This document shows positions 1-5,320 of a stretch of DNA of 5,320 nt, in pieces. The stretch covers positions 1 to 5,320 of the forward strand of contig CALEMZ010000016.1 in NCBI GenBank assembly GCA_937910975.1. The letters run 5' to 3'. The stretch comes from an uncultured Pseudorhodobacter sp. GTDB taxonomy: Bacteria; Pseudomonadota; Alphaproteobacteria; Rhodobacterales; Rhodobacteraceae. The notes under the pieces were generated by a model. That model searched no databases. It was not told where the DNA came from and saw only the letters and a program-made list of their open reading frames with translations. Made by a program: the position numbers and the translations under genes. Every line of letters starts with the position of its first letter. Position 1 is the stretch's first letter.

Positions 1-876
1 GGGCCGCTGATCTTGATCGCGGTGGGGCTCAGCCTTGGGTTTCGCGCCGGTATCTGGAACATCGGGGCCGAGGGCCAGTATATCATGGGCGCGGTTTTCG
101 GGGCCTCTGTGGCGCTGGCAATGTTTCCCACCGAAAGCCGGATGATATTCCCTGTGATGATCGTCGCCGGGGCCTTTGGCGGCTGGGTTTGGGCGATGAT
201 CCCCGCGATTTTGAAAACACGGTTCAACACCAATGAGATTTTGGTGTCCTTGATGTTGGTCTATGTGGCGCAGACCATCTTGTCCAAAGCCGCAACCGGG
301 TTCTTGCGCAACCCGGACGGCATGGGCTTTCCCGGCAGCCGCAACTTCTCCAGCTATCCCGCCGCGCGCAATGTGGAATTGATCCAAGGCTCCGGGATGC
401 ATTGGGGTGTGGTCGCGGCCTTTATCGCCGTGATTGCGGCCTATGTTTTGCTGCAACGCCATATGCTTGGCTTTCAGATCAAGCTTTCGGGCCAAGCACC
501 GCGCGCAGCCCGGTTTGCCGGTGTGCAGCCCACGCGGCTGATCGTGCTGTGTTTGGGGATATCGGGGGCATTGGCCGGGGTTGCGGGCATGTTCGAGGTT
601 TCCGGCCCTGCCGGACAGATCAGCATCGACTTTGCTTCCGGCTACGGCTTTACCGCGATTATCGTGGCTTTCCTTGGGCGTTTGAACCCGCTGGGCATCT
701 TGCTTGCCGGGCTGGTGATGGCGCTGACCTATGTCGGCGGCGAGATGGCCTCGACCAATCTGGGCCTGCCTTCGGCCGCTATTCAGGCGTTTCAGGGGAT
801 GTTGCTGTTCTTCTTGCTGGCTGTGGATTTGCTGTCCAACTACCGTATTCGACTGATGAAAGGGAGGGCCGCGTAA
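1..876 (+). CDS. ABC transporter permease, purine/nucleoside (BMP-linked) type, first subunit; 5' end missing
   Basis: This is an integral membrane subunit of a BMP/PnrA-type ABC importer, which carries purine bases or nucleosides across the inner membrane (BPD_transp_2 family). The frame is open from the first base, and 291 residues are visible. The family is usually about 350-370 residues, so roughly 60-75 N-terminal residues lie outside the window; the TTG at 13 is therefore not the true start. The family signature NIGAEGQ is at visible residues 20-26. Hydrophobic segments follow at about 49-70, 78-92, 135-152, 180-200, 215-240 and 260-282. A cytoplasmic loop at about 157-178 (GFQIKLSGQAPRAARFAG) is the expected ATPase-coupling loop. 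The stop TAA shares its last A with the ATG of the next permease, so the two are probably translationally coupled and form the heterodimeric channel. The exact substrate cannot be read from this subunit. Family assignment is firm. Confidence 0.93.
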   Translation, partial: GPLILIAVGLSLGFRAGIWNIGAEGQYIMGAVFGASVALAMFPTESRMIFPVMIVAGAFGGWVWAMIPAILKTRFNTNEILVSLMLVYVAQTILSKAATGFLRNPDGMGFPGSRNFSSYPAARNVELIQGSGMHWGVVAAFIAVIAAYVLLQRHMLGFQIKLSGQAPRAARFAGVQPTRLIVLCLGISGALAGVAGMFEVSGPAGQISIDFASGYGFTAIIVAFLGRLNPLGILLAGLVMALTYVGGEMASTNLGLPSAAIQAFQGMLLFFLLAVDLLSNYRIRLMKGRAA

Positions 877-1808
877 TGGACTTGGGAGGGATCAACCCCG
901 CTGTACTAGTGGCCTCGCTTATGGTGGCTTCGGTGCCGATCATGCTTGCCGCAATCGGCGAATTGGTGGTGGAAAAGGCTGGTGTTCTGAACCTTGGGGT
1001 TGAGGGCATGATGATCATGGGCGCTATTTGCGGCTTCATCACGGCAGTGACAACGGGCAGCCCCTTGCTGGGCTTTATCGGCGGGGCGCTGGGTGCTGCG
1101 GTGCTGAGCCTTGTTTTCGCGGTTCTGACCCAAGTGTTACTGGCCAATCAGGTGGCAACGGGACTGGCGCTCACCTTGTTTGGTCTGGGCCTGTCCAGCC
1201 TGATGGGCCAAGGCTATGTCGGTATCAAACCGCCCTTGACGGGTCAGGTCAACTTTGGGCCGCTGGCGGATATTCCGGTGCTGGGCAAGGTGTTGTTTCA
1301 GCATGATCCGATGGTCTATCTGGCCATCGGCATAGTAGCCGCCGTCTGGGCGGTGCTGCGCTTTACCCGGATAGGTCTGATCCTGCGCGCGGTGGGCGAA
1401 AACCATGACGCGGCACATGCTCTGGGCTATAAAGTGACTCGAATCCGCATTCTGGCGATTCTCTTTGGTGGGGCGATGGCGGGCTTGGGTGGGGCCTATC
1501 TCAGCCTGATCCGGGTGCCGCAATGGACCGACGGGATCACGGCGGGGGCGGGTTGGATTGCGCTCGCGATTGTGGTGTTTGCCAGCTGGCGACCATGGCG
1601 CGTACTGATCGGTGCCTATCTTTTTGGCGGAATTTCGGTTTTGCAGCTAAATCTACAAGTTGCCAACGTTCCGATCCCGCCAGAGTACTTGTCGATGTCG
1701 CCTTATCTGATAACCATTCTGGTGCTGGTGATCATGTCATCGGGCAAAGGGCGAGGGGCGTTGAACGCACCTGCGGCCCTTGGTCAGAATTTCCACGCTT
1801 CGCGCTAG
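876..1808 (+). CDS. ABC transporter permease, purine/nucleoside (BMP-linked) type, second subunit
   Basis: This is the partner permease of the upstream gene, 310 residues, full length for the family. The start is fixed by the one-base stop/start overlap (TAATG) and by a good Shine-Dalgarno sequence (AGGGAGGG, 861-868) seven bases before the ATG. The family signature LNLGVEG lies at residues 38-44, the equivalent of NIGAEGQ in the first permease. Hydrophobic segments are at about 8-28, 45-60, 63-90, 93-112, 146-162, 190-212, 222-240, 243-262 and 272-290. The loop at about 167-191 (GLILRAVGENHDAAHALGY) is the likely coupling helix that docks on the ATPase. The C-terminal tail is short and polar. 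The binding-protein gene starts 55 bases downstream with no terminator between them, consistent with one operon. Purine or nucleoside import is inferred from the family; the ligand itself is unproven. Confidence 0.95.
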   Translation: MDLGGINPAVLVASLMVASVPIMLAAIGELVVEKAGVLNLGVEGMMIMGAICGFITAVTTGSPLLGFIGGALGAAVLSLVFAVLTQVLLANQVATGLALTLFGLGLSSLMGQGYVGIKPPLTGQVNFGPLADIPVLGKVLFQHDPMVYLAIGIVAAVWAVLRFTRIGLILRAVGENHDAAHALGYKVTRIRILAILFGGAMAGLGGAYLSLIRVPQWTDGITAGAGWIALAIVVFASWRPWRVLIGAYLFGGISVLQLNLQVANVPIPPEYLSMSPYLITILVLVIMSSGKGRGALNAPAALGQNFHASR

Positions 1809-1852
1809 TCGCGCGGCCAAAACCAAACCGGGCCGGATGCGCCCGAACAACT

Positions 1853-1857
1853 GGGAG
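1853..1857 (+). promoter_or_regulatory. Ribosome-binding site deciding the start of the BMP gene
   Basis: GGGAG lies six bases before the ATG at 1864. An in-frame TTG at 1780, inside the preceding permease gene, would add 28 charged residues in front of a clean signal peptide and has no good Shine-Dalgarno sequence. The 1864 start is therefore chosen. Confidence 0.8.
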
Positions 1858-1863
1858 TTAAAA

Positions 1864-2958
1864 ATGAACCGTAGAACTTTGATGGCAACCGCAGCGTTGG
1901 GCCTCGGCCTTGCCTTTGGCGGCGGTGGCGCACATGCGGCAGGGATGGACAAGGTCAAGGCCTGTTTCGTCTATGTTGGCCCGGTCGGCGATGGCGGCTG
2001 GACCTATCAGCACGAGCAAGGCCGTGTGGCCCTGGCTGCGGCTTTTGGTGATAAGGTCGATGCGACCACCTATCAAGAAAACGTGCCAGAGGGCGCTGAT
2101 GCGGAGCGTGTGCTGACACAGATGGCGCTGAGTGGCTGCAACATCATCTTTACCACCTCTTTCGGATATATGGATGCGACCAATGCCGTGGCCGGGAAAT
2201 TCCCGAATGTCATGTTTGAACATGCGACCGGTTACAAGCGCGACCATTCGAATGTTTCCAGCTACAACGGGCGCTTCTATGAAGGCCGCGCGGTTCAGGG
2301 CACCATTGCGGGCCGGATGACCAAAACCAACAAGATCGGCTATATCGCTTCCTTCCCGATCCCAGAAGTGATTATGGGCATCAATAGCTATTACCACCAT
2401 GCCAAGTTGGTGAACCCGGCAGTGGAACTTTCGGTGGTCTGGGCCTTCACATGGTTTGACCCGGCGAAAGAAGCCGATGCGGCCAAGGCGATGATCGAGC
2501 AAGGCGTGGATGTGATCGCCGCGCACACCGACTCGACCGCACCTTTGGCTGAAGCTGCCAAAACACCCGGCGTGATCGGCTTTGGGCAGGCCTCGGATAT
2601 GTCGACCTATGCTCCCAGCCCGCGTGTCTCCTCGATCATCGATAACTGGGCGCCCTACTATATCAAGCGCGTTGGTCAACTGCTGGATGGCACCTATGCG
2701 CAGGCAGATGCCTGGGAAGGCATTGCTGGCGGCGAAGTGGAAATCGGTGCGATCACTGACGCCGTTCCCGCAGAGGTGAAGGCCGAAGCCGAAGCCATGC
2801 GCGATGCGATTGGCGCTGGCACGTATCACCCCTTCACCGGCCCGATCAACAAGCAAGACGGCTCCGTCTGGTTGGCCGAAGGCCAAACCGCACCGGATGG
2901 CGATTTGCTGGGCATGGGCTTCTACATCGAAGGCATCACCGGCGATATTCCGAAATAA
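1864..2958 (+). CDS. BMP family (PnrA/Med-like) periplasmic substrate-binding protein of the ABC importer
   Basis: This 364-residue protein captures ligand in the periplasm and delivers it to the two upstream permeases. Residues 1-25 form an export signal: a basic start (NRR), a hydrophobic Ala/Leu/Gly core, and an AHA|A cleavage site. There is no lipobox cysteine, so it should be a soluble periplasmic protein, unlike Gram-positive and spirochaete BMP/PnrA lipoproteins. The mature part begins with the usual first strand (KACFVYVGPVGD), followed by GDGGWTYQHEQGR at about 42-54. That is the proteobacterial variant of the ligand loop, in place of the DxxFN type of classical PnrA. The family ending (GLLGMGFYIEGITGDIP-like, with DLLGMGFY and GITGDIP) is intact. 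From memory, a Brucella relative of this subgroup was crystallised with adenine, so a free purine base is a reasonable ligand guess. The gene is last in its operon and is followed by an intrinsic terminator. Family is certain; ligand is uncertain. Confidence 0.95.
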   Translation: MNRRTLMATAALGLGLAFGGGGAHAAGMDKVKACFVYVGPVGDGGWTYQHEQGRVALAAAFGDKVDATTYQENVPEGADAERVLTQMALSGCNIIFTTSFGYMDATNAVAGKFPNVMFEHATGYKRDHSNVSSYNGRFYEGRAVQGTIAGRMTKTNKIGYIASFPIPEVIMGINSYYHHAKLVNPAVELSVVWAFTWFDPAKEADAAKAMIEQGVDVIAAHTDSTAPLAEAAKTPGVIGFGQASDMSTYAPSPRVSSIIDNWAPYYIKRVGQLLDGTYAQADAWEGIAGGEVEIGAITDAVPAEVKAEAEAMRDAIGAGTYHPFTGPINKQDGSVWLAEGQTAPDGDLLGMGFYIEGITGDIPK

Positions 2959-2998
2959 GGGACTGCGGCCCCGTGAAAGGGCTACAAAAAAACCAATG

Positions 2999-3031
2999 AA
3001 AGGGGCGGCAATCGTCGCCCCTTTATTCTTT
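2999..3031 (+). terminator. Intrinsic terminator closing the importer operon
   Basis: A perfect 9-bp stem (AAAGGGGCG at 2999-3007 with CGCCCCTTT at 3016-3024) encloses an 8-base loop and runs into a T-rich tract (TTTATTCTTT). It lies 40 bases after the BMP stop codon. It should separate the importer operon from the FAD enzyme gene, which begins only 27 bases further on. Confidence 0.85.
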
Positions 3032-3057
3032 GCAAACAGGCATAATAGGCTGGGCGG

Positions 3058-4134
3058 ATGGATTACGATTTTTTGATCATTGGCGGCGGTATTGCCGGGG
3101 TATCTTGTGCTGCGCGTCTTTCAGGCGCGGGGCGGGTGTTGCTGTTGGAGGCAGTGCCTGCGCTCGCATATCACGCCTCGGGCCGCTCTGCCGCGCTATA
3201 TGAGCCAAGCTATGGGCTTGGCCCGGTGGTGGCGCTGTCGATGGCCTCGGCCCGGTATTTTCACAGCGCCAAAGGCGTTCTCAGCCCACGCGGCATGATG
3301 ATCATCGCCAAGGCCGAAGATCGCGCGGTGTTTGAGGCGGACGCAGCAGGGATGGATCTGGCCCCGATCACGCTGGAGGCGGCGCGGGCGATTGTGCCGA
3401 TTTTGAACCCGGACACGGTGGCCCATGTGGCGCTGGCCGATCATGCCTGGGACATAGACACGGATTTACTGTTGCAGGGCTTTGCCCGCCAAGCCCGCGC
3501 GCAGGGCGCAAATATCCTCACCAAAGCCCCGGTCACGGCGATTGCGCGCATAGGCGCGGGCTGGCGGGTGGAAACCCCGCAAGGCAACTTTGGCACGCGA
3601 GTGCTTATCAATGCCTCGGGTGCCTGGGCTGATGTGGTGGCACAAATGGCCGGGATCACCCCTTTGGGGTTTACGCCGCTGCGCCGCTCCATGGCGCGAA
3701 TCCCAGCGCCGGGGGGGCTGGATATCAGCCGCTGGCCGATGCTCTTTGGCGCAGGCGAAACATGGTACGCCAAGCCCGACGCAGGCGCGCTGATCGTCTC
3801 GCCCGCCGAGGAAGAGCCAAGCGTGCCGCATGATGCTTTTGCCGATGATATGGTGCTGGCCGAAGGCCTTGCGCGTTATGAGGAAATGGTAACCGAGCCC
3901 GTCACACGCCTGTTGTCAAATTGGGCCGGACTGCGCACTTTTTCCCCAGACCGGGTGCCAGTGATCGGGTTTGATACGGCAGAACCCGCGTTCTTCTGGC
4001 TGGCGGGCCAAGGCGGCTATGGCTTTCAATCCGCGCCCGCTGCCTCACAGCTTGCCGCCGATCTGCTAACCGGAGCACAAAGCGAGATCGCACCCGAGAT
4101 CATCGCTGCCCTCTCGCCTCAACGCTTCACCTGA
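3058..4134 (+). CDS. FAD-dependent D-amino-acid dehydrogenase/oxidase family protein (DauA-like, DAO fold)
   Basis: This 358-residue DAO-family flavoprotein is predicted to oxidise the C-N bond of a D-amino acid or similar amine, giving an imino acid. The N-terminal Rossmann motif GGGIAG (9-14) and the acidic residue E31 at the end of the second strand bind FAD. The C-terminal FAD motif QGGYGFQ is at 318-324. Compared, from memory, with P. aeruginosa D-arginine dehydrogenase (DauA), it matches along its whole length: YHxxGRSAA at 38-46, DIDTD at 132-136, WAGLR at 289-293, and the LSPxR-type ending. The carboxylate-binding residues are kept: Y52, R210, Y237 and R293 (DauA Y53, R222, Y249, R305). 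The side-chain pocket differs: DauA H48, T50 and E87 become L47, E49 and M80. D-arginine is therefore unlikely to be the natural substrate. The start agrees with family length, but the ribosome-binding site is weak. No signal peptide is visible, so it is cytoplasmic or membrane-associated. Family is firm, substrate unknown. Confidence 0.9.
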   Translation: MDYDFLIIGGGIAGVSCAARLSGAGRVLLLEAVPALAYHASGRSAALYEPSYGLGPVVALSMASARYFHSAKGVLSPRGMMIIAKAEDRAVFEADAAGMDLAPITLEAARAIVPILNPDTVAHVALADHAWDIDTDLLLQGFARQARAQGANILTKAPVTAIARIGAGWRVETPQGNFGTRVLINASGAWADVVAQMAGITPLGFTPLRRSMARIPAPGGLDISRWPMLFGAGETWYAKPDAGALIVSPAEEEPSVPHDAFADDMVLAEGLARYEEMVTEPVTRLLSNWAGLRTFSPDRVPVIGFDTAEPAFFWLAGQGGYGFQSAPAASQLAADLLTGAQSEIAPEIIAALSPQRFT

Positions 4135-4192
4135 AAAAGTGCCTGCGCCGCGCATTTGCTGCCGCTAATCCGACCCTAATCACATTCAAAGC

Positions 4193-4206
4193 TTGATATA
4201 CATCAA
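4193..4206. promoter_or_regulatory. FNR/FnrL-type operator (anaerobox)
   Basis: TTGATATACATCAA is a perfect TTGAT-N4-ATCAA palindrome, the consensus site of FNR/FnrL/Anr-type oxygen-responsive regulators. It sits 59 bases after the FAD gene stop and 54 bases before the ATG of the AhpD-like gene, inside a 126-base intergenic region where operators belong. A convincing -10 box at the spacing expected for class II activation was not seen, so activation versus repression cannot be decided. Dnr/NnrR-type nitric-oxide regulators use similar sites and are an alternative. Confidence 0.75.
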
Positions 4207-4249
4207 GGCGCAGCCCCGCGTGCCATGCGACCCCTGCACCGAATAACGC

Positions 4250-4254
4250 AGGAG
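4250..4254 (+). promoter_or_regulatory. Ribosome-binding site deciding the start of the AhpD-like gene
   Basis: AGGAG lies six bases before the ATG at 4261. An in-frame ATG at 4225 would add 12 residues and place this Shine-Dalgarno sequence inside the coding region, so 4261 is preferred. Confidence 0.8.
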
Positions 4255-4260
4255 CGCGAA

Positions 4261-4602
4261 ATGGACTGGAAGACTAAGAACTCTGACATGCGGGACCAAT
4301 TGCGGGTGATGAACCGCACCATCCCCGAGGTCGCCAAAGGTTTTGGCGCCCTGTCAAAAGCCGCAAAAGAAGCGCAAGTGCTGGATGCGAAAACTCTGGA
4401 ATTTGTGGCCCTCGGCATCGCGATTGCTGAGCGCTGCGAAGCCTGCATCGGCTTTCACGTTGAGGCGCTGGCCAAAGCCGGGGGCAGCCGCGAAGAGCTG
4501 GGCGATGTACTGGGCATGGCGGTGCAAATGGGCGGCGGCCCAGCGCTGATGTATGCAGCAAAGGCGCTGGCCGCTTGGGATGAACTGGTGGGCGAAACGT
4601 AA
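4261..4602 (+). CDS. AhpD-like / carboxymuconolactone decarboxylase family protein
   Basis: This small (113 residues) all-helical protein of the CMD/AhpD family is likely a cytoplasmic thiol-dependent redox protein. The AhpD catalytic pattern E-x11-C-x2-C-x3-H is complete: E47, C59, C62 and H66, in the stretch ERCEACIGFH. In Mycobacterium AhpD the equivalent residues form the proton relay and the disulfide that reduces a partner peroxidase or adaptor. True carboxymuconolactone decarboxylases lack the CxxC, so decarboxylation of carboxymuconolactone is not suggested here. The length fits the short single-domain subgroup, which usually assembles as trimers or hexamers. The gene stands alone, with a perfect FNR-type box 54 bases upstream and its own intrinsic terminator about 95 bases downstream. 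This points to an oxygen- or redox-controlled single-gene unit. No peroxidase gene lies next to it in the window, so the partner is unknown. Confidence 0.92.
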   Translation: MDWKTKNSDMRDQLRVMNRTIPEVAKGFGALSKAAKEAQVLDAKTLEFVALGIAIAERCEACIGFHVEALAKAGGSREELGDVLGMAVQMGGGPALMYAAKALAAWDELVGET

Positions 4603-4696
4603 TTGGGCGCGGTATAACGGAAAAGCGGTGGGCTGATGGCCTCTGCGGATTTCGGCCGGACCTAAACCACGCCCCGTTTGGCGGATGACAAGGGCG

Positions 4697-4737
4697 GAAC
4701 CGACTGTCAAATTGGCGGTCGGTTCTCTTTTGTTTTG
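4697..4737 (+). terminator. Strong intrinsic terminator downstream of the AhpD-like gene
   Basis: Arms 4697-4708 (GAACCGACTGTC) and 4714-4725 (GGCGGTCGGTTC) form a 12-bp stem containing two G-T wobbles, with a five-base loop (AAATT). The tract TCTTTTGTTTT follows directly. It ends a transcript that continues about 95 bases past the AhpD-like stop. Those 95 bases hold no credible ORF. Confidence 0.85.
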
Positions 4738-4833
4738 TGGTGGCGCTGTGTGGGCTTCAATCCATGTCTTTTTGCTGCTGACGCTTGCAGCGGGCTGCCC
4801 CCCCTTCAACGCAGCGTCATGCCTTGCTTACCC

Positions 4834-4862
4834 TTGATCGCATGTCCCCTGCCCCGCATACT
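4834..4862 (+). promoter_or_regulatory. Putative sigma-70-type promoter for the Mpo1-like gene
   Basis: TTGATC (4834-4839) and CATACT (4857-4862) each match four of six positions of the -35 and -10 consensus and are separated by exactly 17 bases. A start near 4869 would give a leader of about 20 bases carrying the Shine-Dalgarno sequence AAGGGGAGG (4875-4883) five bases before the ATG. The upstream terminator means this gene needs its own promoter. The assignment is by eye only. Confidence 0.45.
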
Positions 4863-4888
4863 GACCTGAGGGATAAGGGGAGGCGACA

Positions 4889-5191
4889 ATGCTCAAAGGC
4901 CGCAGTTGGGACGATTGGATCACCAGCTACTCACAAAGCCATCAGAACAAATGGAACCAGCTAACCCATACGATCGGGATTCCAATGATCGTGGTTTCGA
5001 TCATCCTTGGGCTCTTGGCGCTGGTCTGGCCCGCGCTCTGGCTCTGGGCGGCAGCACTCTTCATCATCGGCTGGGCGCTGCAATTCATCGGCCACGCAAT
5101 AGAGGGCAAACCGCCAGAGTTCCTGTCGGATTGGCGGTATCTGTTTGTGGGCACCCGCTGGTGGCTGGCCAAGATTACCAAGCGGCTATGA
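4889..5191 (+). CDS. DUF962 / Mpo1-like small membrane protein
   Basis: This 100-residue protein has the YGL010w/Mpo1 (DUF962) layout. A polar N-terminus carries SxxHxNxxN-type spacing with H18, N20, N23 and H27 (THTIGIP). Two hydrophobic segments follow at about 30-47 and 49-67. Next comes the family block QFIGHAIEGKPPEF (65-78) with H69 and E72, and then YLFVGTRWW (84-92). Yeast Mpo1 is an Fe(II)-dependent dioxygenase that acts on 2-hydroxy fatty acids in phytosphingosine breakdown, with conserved histidines as metal ligands. H18, H27 and H69 are the likely equivalents here. The bacterial role and substrate are not established, and it is shorter than the yeast protein. The start is supported by a strong Shine-Dalgarno sequence (4875-4883). 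The gene has no obvious functional link to its neighbours and is probably a monocistronic inner-membrane protein gene. Confidence 0.88.
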   Translation: MLKGRSWDDWITSYSQSHQNKWNQLTHTIGIPMIVVSIILGLLALVWPALWLWAAALFIIGWALQFIGHAIEGKPPEFLSDWRYLFVGTRWWLAKITKRL

Positions 5192-5208
5192 CCGGGGCGC
5201 GGTAACGG

Positions 5209-5248
5209 GGCGGCGGAAGGTGGTTGACGGGATATCGCAACCGCCGCC
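5209..5248 (+). other. GC-rich hairpin after the Mpo1-like gene, possible weak terminator
   Basis: GGCGGCGG (5209-5216) can pair with CCGCCGCC (5241-5248). As an alternative, GGTGGTTG (5219-5226) can pair with CAACCGCC (5238-5245), with one G-T wobble. Only four T's occur downstream (5255-5258), and not directly after the stem, so intrinsic termination is doubtful. The hairpin lies 17 bases beyond the stop codon. The rest of the tail, to 5320, shows nothing I can name. Confidence 0.3.
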
Positions 5249-5320
5249 TGGCCGTTTTGGGGCGAGCGGCGCTTTGCGGGACAAATCGGACGCATGTTAC
5301 CGCTTGATTGCGTATCGATC

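Noticed and set aside
402..875. In-frame upstream extension of the second permease overlapping the first permease
   Set aside because: The translated extension is low-complexity out-of-frame permease sequence. The ATG at 876 has a good Shine-Dalgarno sequence and gives the normal family length.
1864..1938. Possible twin-arginine (Tat) signal in the BMP protein (NRRTLM)
   Set aside because: The residues after the arginine pair do not fit the Tat consensus well, and BMP proteins have no cofactor requiring folded export. A Sec signal is more likely.
1858..2886. Long 342-codon open frame on the minus strand opposite the BMP gene
   Set aside because: It is an antisense shadow of a high-GC coding region. 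The plus-strand product is an unmistakable BMP protein, and the antisense translation shows no recognisable family.
2968..2982. Small hairpin GCCC-(7 bases)-GGGC before the importer terminator
   Set aside because: It has only four base pairs and no T tract on the + strand; the stronger hairpin just downstream explains termination.
4678..4869. 63-codon open frame between the AhpD-like and Mpo1-like genes
   Set aside because: It spans the strong terminator hairpin, has no Shine-Dalgarno sequence, and its translation has no plausible protein character.
4906..5205. 99-codon plus-strand frame overlapping the Mpo1-like gene
   Set aside because: It is a shifted-frame shadow; the overlapped frame at 4889 has the family motifs and the ribosome-binding site.
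4605..5208. Similar strings just after two stop codons: GGGCGCGGTATAACGG (4605-4620) and GGGCGCGGTAACGG (5195-5208)
   Set aside because: The match is short and GC-rich, the flanks do not agree, and only two copies exist. Chance is the simplest reading.
5303..5319. FNR-like string TTGATTGCGTATCGAT near the window end
   Set aside because: The half-site spacing and the second half-site (ATCGA rather than ATCAA) do not match the consensus.

Overview
The window reads as ordinary chromosomal DNA from an alphaproteobacterium, most likely a Rhodobacteraceae-type organism. The grounds are high GC with strong third-position bias, the style of the transporter proteins, and an FNR/FnrL-type operator; this placement is inference from sequence character, not a database match. 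All six recognisable genes lie on the + strand. No mobile element, CRISPR array, tRNA or rRNA was seen.

Region 1 (1-2958) is the 3' part of an ABC importer operon of the purine/nucleoside (BMP/PnrA) type. It holds a 5'-truncated first permease, a second permease whose ATG overlaps the preceding stop by one base, and then a periplasmic BMP-family binding protein. The ATPase is not in the window and would be expected upstream. A well-formed intrinsic terminator (2999-3031) closes the operon.

Region 2 (3058-4134) is a single FAD-dependent D-amino-acid dehydrogenase/oxidase-type gene closely resembling Pseudomonas DauA (D-arginine dehydrogenase). It keeps the substrate-carboxylate-binding residues but has lost the residues that recognise the arginine side chain, so its substrate probably differs. 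It starts only 27 bases after the terminator and has a weak ribosome-binding site.

Region 3 (4135-4740) begins with a perfect FNR-type palindrome (TTGAT-N4-ATCAA) 54 bases before a small AhpD-like (carboxymuconolactone decarboxylase family) protein with an intact E-x11-C-x2-C-x3-H redox motif. The gene is followed, after about 95 bases of apparently non-coding sequence, by a strong intrinsic terminator. This suggests an oxygen- or redox-responsive single-gene unit.

Region 4 (4741-5320) holds a plausible sigma-70-type promoter and a 100-residue DUF962/Mpo1-like membrane protein. The remaining 129 bases are non-coding, with a possible GC-rich hairpin. The 286-base gap between the AhpD-like and Mpo1-like genes contains the terminator and the promoter but no credible gene.

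I found no clear previously undescribed multi-gene system. The most worthwhile leads are the rewired active site of the DauA-like enzyme and the FNR box in front of the AhpD-like gene.
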